Of a DNA stretch of 12,182 nucleotides, positions 7,691-12,182 are shown piece by piece. Source of the DNA: Eubacterium sp. (GTDB taxonomy: Bacteria; Bacillota; Clostridia; Lachnospirales; Lachnospiraceae); NCBI GenBank assembly GCA_024697885.1, contig JAILSA010000177.1:1-12182 (forward strand), written 5' to 3'. Position 1 is the stretch's first letter. Every line of letters begins with the position of its first letter. The notes below the pieces were generated by a model. That model was not told the DNA's origin, did no database searches, and saw only the letters and a list, made by a program, of their open reading frames with translations. Both the position numbers and the translations under genes were made by a program.

Positions 7691-9319
7691 ATGAAAGTAT
7701 TTTTAGTGGAGGACGAATTTATCGTCCGTGAGGGAATAAAAAATAATGTGGATTGGGCCGGCAATGGCTTTGAATTCTGTGGAGAGGCCAGCGATGGGGA
7801 ATTGGCTTTTCCCATGATTAGCAATGAAAAACCGGATATTTTAATTACAGATATTCGCATGCCTTTTATGGATGGTCTGGAACTCAGCCGTATGGTTCGC
7901 AAGGAATTTCCAGAAATTAAAATTATTATATTGAGTGGTCATGAGGAGTTTGAGTACGCCAAGGCCGCCATTCAAATTGGGGTGGAGGAGTATCTCCTAA
8001 AACCTATTAACGGTGAGGAACTCCTTCAGGTGGTCAACCGGGTGGCGGAAAAAATTCGCCAGGAGAGGCAAAAACCTGCCGGTGGAGTTGAGGCCCTAAA
8101 TGAGAGCGAGATTTTGGAAAATGAAAAGCGCCAGCTCTTTAACTCCCTGATTAACAGCGACAATTCCCTGGCAGACATGCTGGGGGCGGGCAAAAAATTA
8201 AATCTCAATTTAATGGCTGCCTGCTACAACATTTTGCTCTTCAAGCTCCAGAGAAATCACAAGGAGCAGGAATTTTCCCAGAGAATTGAGGAATTTTACG
8301 GAGATATTATTCGGTCCCTGGAACAATATGGTGACCGGGTGGCTATTTTTGACCGGGCCCCGGAGGGCAAGGTGGTCCTCTTTATGGGGGAGACTATCGA
8401 GGAAATTCAGGATACCATCAAGAATTTTCTCAAGGATTTTCAGGAGATTTTTTGTAATTACCAGGAGGTGTCCTATTTTGGCGCCATTGGAAAGCCGGTA
8501 ATGCGCCTCAGTGAGATGAATCTATCCTACGAAATGGCCAGTCACGGTTTTTCCTACCGCTTTTTGACCGACCAAAATCAAATTGTGGACAGTGCCAACA
8601 TTCAAAATCAGGAGGAGGGAAGCGAGAGTGTTTCCACCATGATTGGCAATGTGGAGGTTCAAAATCTGGACAAGCAAAAAATCGAGGGCTTCCTCAAGGG
8701 TGGAGAAATCGAGGAAATCGAATTTTTCGTGGAAGAATATATGAAAAATACGGGAGACGCGGGCAAAAATTCCCTGATTTTCCGCCAGTATATTGTGATG
8801 GACATGTATTTTGTGGCGGGAAATTTCCTGGCCCAGATTGCCAAGGGGGAGGAGAGTCAGCTAGGGGAGCCTTTTGCCTCTCCGGACCAGATGCAGGAAA
8901 CCATTTCTTCCTACGAGTCCACGCTGGCCTATATCGCCGACCTCTTCCGCCAGGTTATGGAGGTGAGGGACCGCCAGACCACAGAGCACAATAGCGACAT
9001 TGTGGAAAATGCCCGTCATTACATCAATGAAAATTATGGGGATGAGGAGTTGACCCTCAACAAGGTGGCATCCCAGGTCAATGTCAGTCCAAACCACCTA
9101 TCTGCCATGTTTAGCCAGAGGATGGGACAGACCTTCGTCAAGTATCTGACGGATGTTCGCCTGACCAAGGCCAAGGAACTTCTCAAGTGCACTGCTATGC
9201 GGAGCAATGAGATCTGCGAGGCCATTGGTTACCGGGACCCTCACTATTTTTCTCACATTTTCAAGAAAAATGTGGGCTGCTCCCCTATGCAGTATCGTGA
9301 GGGAGGGGGAAAGGATTGA
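7691..9319 (+). CDS. YesN-type response regulator with AraC-family DNA-binding domain
   Basis: The 542-residue cytosolic regulator begins with a CheY-like receiver domain (about 1-120): acidic pair E7/D8, phosphoacceptor D54 (ITDIRMPFMDG), S82 and K104 (LLKPING). A long middle region (about 121-436) of unclear fold is typical in length for YesN-type proteins. Residues 437-542 form an AraC-type double helix-turn-helix domain, with LNKVASQVNVSPNHLSAMF and SNEICEAIGYRDPHYFSHIFKK. Phosphorylation by the overlapping sensor kinase should promote DNA binding at a sugar-uptake promoter, most likely the binding-protein promoter at 10896. The ATG follows AAGGAG by eight bases. The middle region has no motif I can name. 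Confidence 0.93.
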   Translation: MKVFLVEDEFIVREGIKNNVDWAGNGFEFCGEASDGELAFPMISNEKPDILITDIRMPFMDGLELSRMVRKEFPEIKIIILSGHEEFEYAKAAIQIGVEEYLLKPINGEELLQVVNRVAEKIRQERQKPAGGVEALNESEILENEKRQLFNSLINSDNSLADMLGAGKKLNLNLMAACYNILLFKLQRNHKEQEFSQRIEEFYGDIIRSLEQYGDRVAIFDRAPEGKVVLFMGETIEEIQDTIKNFLKDFQEIFCNYQEVSYFGAIGKPVMRLSEMNLSYEMASHGFSYRFLTDQNQIVDSANIQNQEEGSESVSTMIGNVEVQNLDKQKIEGFLKGGEIEEIEFFVEEYMKNTGDAGKNSLIFRQYIVMDMYFVAGNFLAQIAKGEESQLGEPFASPDQMQETISSYESTLAYIADLFRQVMEVRDRQTTEHNSDIVENARHYINENYGDEELTLNKVASQVNVSPNHLSAMFSQRMGQTFVKYLTDVRLTKAKELLKCTAMRSNEICEAIGYRDPHYFSHIFKKNVGCSPMQYREGGGKD

Positions 9320-10794
9320 GTAAAAGGTTTACAAGGGCCAAGGACTACTACCGAGACCTGCCCATAACCCAGAAAATCACAGTGGGATTTTTGGCCATGC
9401 TGGTGCCTATTTTGATTTTGATGGCAGCCTGGTTTTACAACATGATTCAGAACAACAACTACTACAGCGATGCGGCCCAGACCACTTCCATGCTCAGCGA
9501 CTTTGGTCTGGATTTTAAGAAAAACTACGACTACAAAATCTATCTGATTATTGTGGGCAACAAGACCTACTCCTCCCAGAATCCCATGAAGGACATAGAC
9601 GAGGCCCGAAATATTTTGGACAATGTGGAGGATCACACCAAGAATCGCCAGAGTCAGGATTTGATTGACAACATGCAGCACAGTCTGGACAATTTGGAAA
9701 AATATACAAAAAAAATTCGCACCAATGTTTTGTCCGGCGGCTTCTACGATGCCAATCAGGAGATTTGGGAAAATGGTATCCAGTCCATTACCACTCTGAT
9801 TCAGCAAAACATGCTAGAACTTCTTTACTATGAGAACTTAGACAGTACCCAGGTCTACGCCAGCATCGAGAGCCGCACCCTAAATATTGTGGCAATCAGT
9901 GTGGGCACCCTGGCTCTCATGTTCGTTTTTGCTGTGTTGATGATTACCTACATCCCTCGCACCATTACCAAACCGGTGAGGGAACTCAGTAAGGTGACGG
10001 AGCGAGTGGCAGGAGGAGATCTGACGGTCCGGTCCCACATTGAGCATGGGGTGGAACTCAAGGTCCTGTCAGAGTCCCTAAATATTATGATCGAGAAAAT
10101 CAGCTCTCTGATTGAGAGGGTTAGGGAGGAGCAGATTCATCTGAGAGAGGCGGAGTTAGAGATTTTGCAGCTGCAGATCAACCCCCATTTTCTCTATAAC
10201 ACCCTGGATACCATTGTCTGGCTGGCAGAGGCCGGCAACGACGAGATGGTAGTGGACATGGTGGAAAAATTATCGGACTTTTTCCGGGCCACCCTGGGGG
10301 GAGGAAAGGAGTTAGTGACCCTGGAGGAGGAGAGCCGTCACATTGACAGTTACCTTCAGATTCAGAGGGTTCGCTACCAGGATATTTTGGAATACGAAAT
10401 AAATCTTCCAGAGGAAATATCCCAGGTGCAGATTCCAAAGATTACCCTTCAGCCCCTGGTGGAAAATGCCCTTTATCACGGAATCAAATACAAGAGAGGC
10501 AAGGGGAAAATTTCAGTCTACGGCTACCAGCAGGAAGGGGAATGTGTTTTGGTGGTGGAGGATGACGGCAGGGGCATGAGCCCAGAAAAACTAGAGGAAA
10601 TCCGAGGCAGGGTCCAGGCCCAGAAGGAAACGGAGAAGGAATCCTATGGACTCTATAATGTAAACGAGAGAATTCGCCTTCGATTTGGAAAAAAATACGG
10701 CCTGCGCTTTTTCAGCCAAATGGGGGAGGGAACCAAGGTGGAAGTTCACCTGCCTGTGAGGGATGCTGCCGTAAAAAAAACAACTAAAGCGTAA
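9316..10794 (+). CDS. YesM-type sensor histidine kinase with extracytoplasmic helical sensor
   Basis: The start is a TTG at 9316 that overlaps the regulator stop (TTGA) by four bases. GGAGG at 9302-9306 is nine bases upstream, and the first in-frame ATG lies inside the first membrane helix. The 492 residues contain TM1 (about 22-43), an extracytoplasmic helical region (about 44-189) that looks like a four-helix-bundle sensor, and TM2 (190-213). A HAMP linker (about 214-267) follows. The HisKA_7TM-like/His_kinase phosphorylation motif QLQINPHFLYNTLD carries H291. The ATPase domain has the N-box LQPLVENALYHGIK (378-391), VEDDGRGM (414-421) and YGLYNVNERIRLRFG (444-458). It should autophosphorylate at H291 and transfer to D54 of the regulator. 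The ligand, or a sugar-loaded binding protein, is unknown. The coupled pair is one operon. Confidence 0.92.
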   Translation: MSKRFTRAKDYYRDLPITQKITVGFLAMLVPILILMAAWFYNMIQNNNYYSDAAQTTSMLSDFGLDFKKNYDYKIYLIIVGNKTYSSQNPMKDIDEARNILDNVEDHTKNRQSQDLIDNMQHSLDNLEKYTKKIRTNVLSGGFYDANQEIWENGIQSITTLIQQNMLELLYYENLDSTQVYASIESRTLNIVAISVGTLALMFVFAVLMITYIPRTITKPVRELSKVTERVAGGDLTVRSHIEHGVELKVLSESLNIMIEKISSLIERVREEQIHLREAELEILQLQINPHFLYNTLDTIVWLAEAGNDEMVVDMVEKLSDFFRATLGGGKELVTLEEESRHIDSYLQIQRVRYQDILEYEINLPEEISQVQIPKITLQPLVENALYHGIKYKRGKGKISVYGYQQEGECVLVVEDDGRGMSPEKLEEIRGRVQAQKETEKESYGLYNVNERIRLRFGKKYGLRFFSQMGEGTKVEVHLPVRDAAVKKTTKA

Positions 10795-10895
10795 AAAAAT
10801 ATACCTTCACCATAAAATAAACAGGAAATGGACATGGACAAATAAAAAAATACAAAATAATCGCAAAAAAAAACATTTTTTTCATGTCTAAAGTT

Positions 10896-10914
10896 TGATA
10901 TTATGATATCATAA
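10896..10914. promoter_or_regulatory. Extended -10 promoter of the sugar-binding-protein gene with overlapping palindromes
   Basis: TGATATTAT (10896-10904) fits the extended -10 TGnTATAAT with one mismatch. No good -35 is present (a T-run lies at the expected place), as with activator-dependent promoters. The start point would be near 10911, giving a leader of about 36 bases. The core is also palindromic in two registers: TTATGATATCATAA (10901-10914) is a perfect 14-base palindrome, and TGATAT/ATATCA (10896-10901, 10906-10911) flank TATG. An operator is possible. The surrounding 10795-10890 is A/T-rich. Confidence 0.5.
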
Positions 10915-10946
10915 AATTGAACGAACAAATTAAAGGAGGGTTTTTA

Positions 10947-12038
10947 ATGAGAAAGAAATTGTTCAAAAAGATTTTGGCAGGTGCATTGACAGCCGTTATG
11001 GCATTTTCACTGACAGCCTGCGGAGGTGGAAGCACCTCAACTAGCAGCAGTGGTGGTTCAGATTCTTCAGCTGGAGGAACTGAGGCATCTAGTGGTCCAA
11101 TCACCGTTGGATTCTCCCAGGTAGGAGCAGAGTCCGATTGGCGTACTGCGAACACAGAATCCATGAAATCAACCTTCTCCGAGGCAAATGGATATAAGTT
11201 GATTTTCGATGATGCTCAGCAGAAGCAGGAGAATCAGGTAGCTGCAATCCGTAACTTCATTCAGCAGGATGTAGACTACATCGTAGTTGCTCCTACAACA
11301 GAGAGTGGATGGGACACAGTACTTCAGGAAGCTAAAGACGCTGGAATCCCAGTTATCATCGTAGACCGTATGGTTGATGTTAAAGATGATTCCCTTTACA
11401 CAGCTTGGGTTGGATCAAACTTCGAGTTGGAAGGTAAGAAAGCAGCAGCTTACATGAAGGCTTATGCAGAGGCTAAGGGCATTGATACTCCTAAGATTGT
11501 TGATATCCAGGGTACAATCGGTGCATCTGCACAGATCGGTCGTACAAATGGTTTGAAAGAAGCAGTAGATGCTAATGGTTGGAACCTTCTTGAGGCTACT
11601 TCCGGAGAGTTTACTGAGGCTAAAGGCCAGGAAGTTATGGAAGCAATGCTGAAGAAATACAAAGATGGCATTGATTTTGTATACTGCGAGAATGACAACG
11701 AGGCATTCGGTGCAATCAAGGCTATCGAGGCAGCTGGTTACAAGATCGGACAGGACAAAGGTCAGATGATCGTTTGCTCCTTCGATACTACACATGCAGG
11801 TTTGGATTCCGTATTGGAAGGAAAAATCACTTTGAACACAGAGTGTAACCCACTTCACGGACCTCGTGTTGAGTCCATCATCAAGCAGCTTGAGGCTGGA
11901 CAGACACCTGACAAGACAGCTTATGTAGAAGAGGAAATCTTCGCAAAAGATGACACTGTTAAAGAGGTTGAGGTTGACGGTCAGACATATCCTGTAACAG
12001 TTGTAACTCAGGAAGTTATTGACGGACGTAAATACTAA
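10947..12038 (+). CDS. YtfQ-like sugar ABC transporter substrate-binding lipoprotein
   Basis: The ATG at 10947 is chosen over a TTG at 10917 because AAAGGAGG (10932-10939) precedes it by seven bases and the protein then begins with a normal signal peptide. The 363 residues start MRKKLFKKIL, then a hydrophobic core and the lipobox LTAC with lipidated C25. A Gly/Ser-rich linker (26-49) leads into a periplasmic-binding-protein-like domain of the ribose/galactofuranose type. It closely resembles E. coli YtfQ: VGFSQVGAESDWR (54-66), DAQQKQENQ (89-97), DRMVDVKDDSLY (140-151), VDIQGTIGASA (185-195). YtfQ binds galactofuranose, so a galactose-type or pentose furanose ligand is likely but not certain. 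It is anchored outside the membrane and delivers sugar to the ABC permease. Expression-optimised codons suggest abundant protein. Confidence 0.95.
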   Translation: MRKKLFKKILAGALTAVMAFSLTACGGGSTSTSSSGGSDSSAGGTEASSGPITVGFSQVGAESDWRTANTESMKSTFSEANGYKLIFDDAQQKQENQVAAIRNFIQQDVDYIVVAPTTESGWDTVLQEAKDAGIPVIIVDRMVDVKDDSLYTAWVGSNFELEGKKAAAYMKAYAEAKGIDTPKIVDIQGTIGASAQIGRTNGLKEAVDANGWNLLEATSGEFTEAKGQEVMEAMLKKYKDGIDFVYCENDNEAFGAIKAIEAAGYKIGQDKGQMIVCSFDTTHAGLDSVLEGKITLNTECNPLHGPRVESIIKQLEAGQTPDKTAYVEEEIFAKDDTVKEVEVDGQTYPVTVVTQEVIDGRKY

Positions 12039-12062
12039 TTAGATACTTATAAACTTGCCAAG

Positions 12063-12107
12063 GGGTGTGTCATACAGCGTGCATTGTTAATGGCACACCC
12101 TTTTTTT
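12063..12107 (+). terminator. Intrinsic terminator between the binding protein and the ABC ATPase
   Basis: GGGTGTG (12063-12069) pairs with CACACCC (12094-12100). The stem extends through a T/G wobble and CAT/ATG, closing a 16-base loop, and is followed by seven T's (12101-12107). Such a hairpin after a binding-protein gene usually ends most transcripts there, giving excess binding protein over membrane components. Confidence 0.87.
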
Positions 12108-12147
12108 GCCAAAAATTGCTTATTTTCAATTAATATGGAGGGGAAAA

Positions 12148-12182
12148 ATGAGCGAAAATGTAATTCTGTCTATGACCAATAT
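12148..12182 (+). CDS. Probable sugar ABC transporter ATP-binding protein, 5' end only
   Basis: An ATG at 12148 is preceded by GGAGGGG (12137-12143) with good spacing and opens a frame to the window edge reading MSENVILSMTNI. The pattern, a short N-terminal tail then xxILxMxNIxK-like start, is typical of YtfR/RbsA-type ATPases. Its position after a YtfQ-like binding protein fits. Only eleven codons are visible, so the family assignment rests mainly on context. Confidence 0.6.
   Translation, partial: MSENVILSMTN

Noticed and set aside
10866-10882. A-run followed by T-run upstream of the binding-protein gene as a terminator for the sensor kinase gene
   Set aside because: The pairing is only A-T with a two-base loop and no GC stem, so it is more likely an A/T-rich promoter-upstream element.
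10917-10946. TTG start for the binding protein at 10917
   Set aside because: It would place the strong AAAGGAGG inside the coding region and add residues before a standard lipoprotein signal peptide.

Overview
This is a 12.2 kb piece of a low-to-medium GC Firmicutes chromosome, most likely an anaerobic Clostridia member of the Lachnospiraceae type. The tgt-yajC gene order, strong AGGAGG ribosome-binding sites, a YesM/YesN-type two-component system beside a sugar ABC transporter, and a Gly/Ser-rich lipoprotein linker all fit. This is inference from gene content; no rRNA or other taxonomic marker is present.

Region 1 (1-1109) holds the 3' end of a gene I do not recognise, converging on a small acidic 86-residue protein on the minus strand, then a 207 bp divergent intergenic region with one good sigma-A-like promoter. 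Region 2 (about 997-3731) reads as one operon: a seven-helix membrane GGDEF protein, tgt (queuosine tRNA modification) and yajC (Sec accessory subunit), closed by a clear intrinsic terminator. Region 3 (3747-7603) is galactose metabolism: galK, galE and an FGGY-family sugar kinase of uncertain substrate. GalE carries Cys rather than Tyr at the substrate gatekeeper position, suggesting that it also handles UDP-GlcNAc/UDP-GalNAc. Region 4 (7691-10794) is an AraC-type response regulator overlapping a two-TM sensor histidine kinase. Region 5 (10896-12182) has its own extended -10 promoter with overlapping palindromes, a highly expressed-looking YtfQ-like sugar-binding lipoprotein, a terminator, and the first codons of what is probably the ABC ATPase.

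The simplest reading is a sugar uptake and use locus. The sensor kinase detects a sugar or a sugar-loaded binding protein, the AraC-type regulator activates the ABC transporter promoter, and GalK, GalE and the FGGY kinase feed the sugar into metabolism. YtfQ in E. coli binds galactofuranose, so galactose or galactofuranose, or L-arabinose through the FGGY kinase, are the candidate substrates. Hairpins with U-tracts lie just before galK, the response regulator and the ABC ATPase. In the first two cases the U-rich run almost touches the next ribosome-binding site, so partial readthrough or attenuation seems to set expression steps along the locus. No galT, CRISPR array, tRNA, rRNA, insertion sequence or phage gene was seen, and no stretch above about 210 bases lacks a gene. 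I found no clearly new biological system; the most useful leads are the GalE gatekeeper residue, the FGGY kinase substrate, the terminator/ribosome-binding-site junctions and the palindromic promoter.
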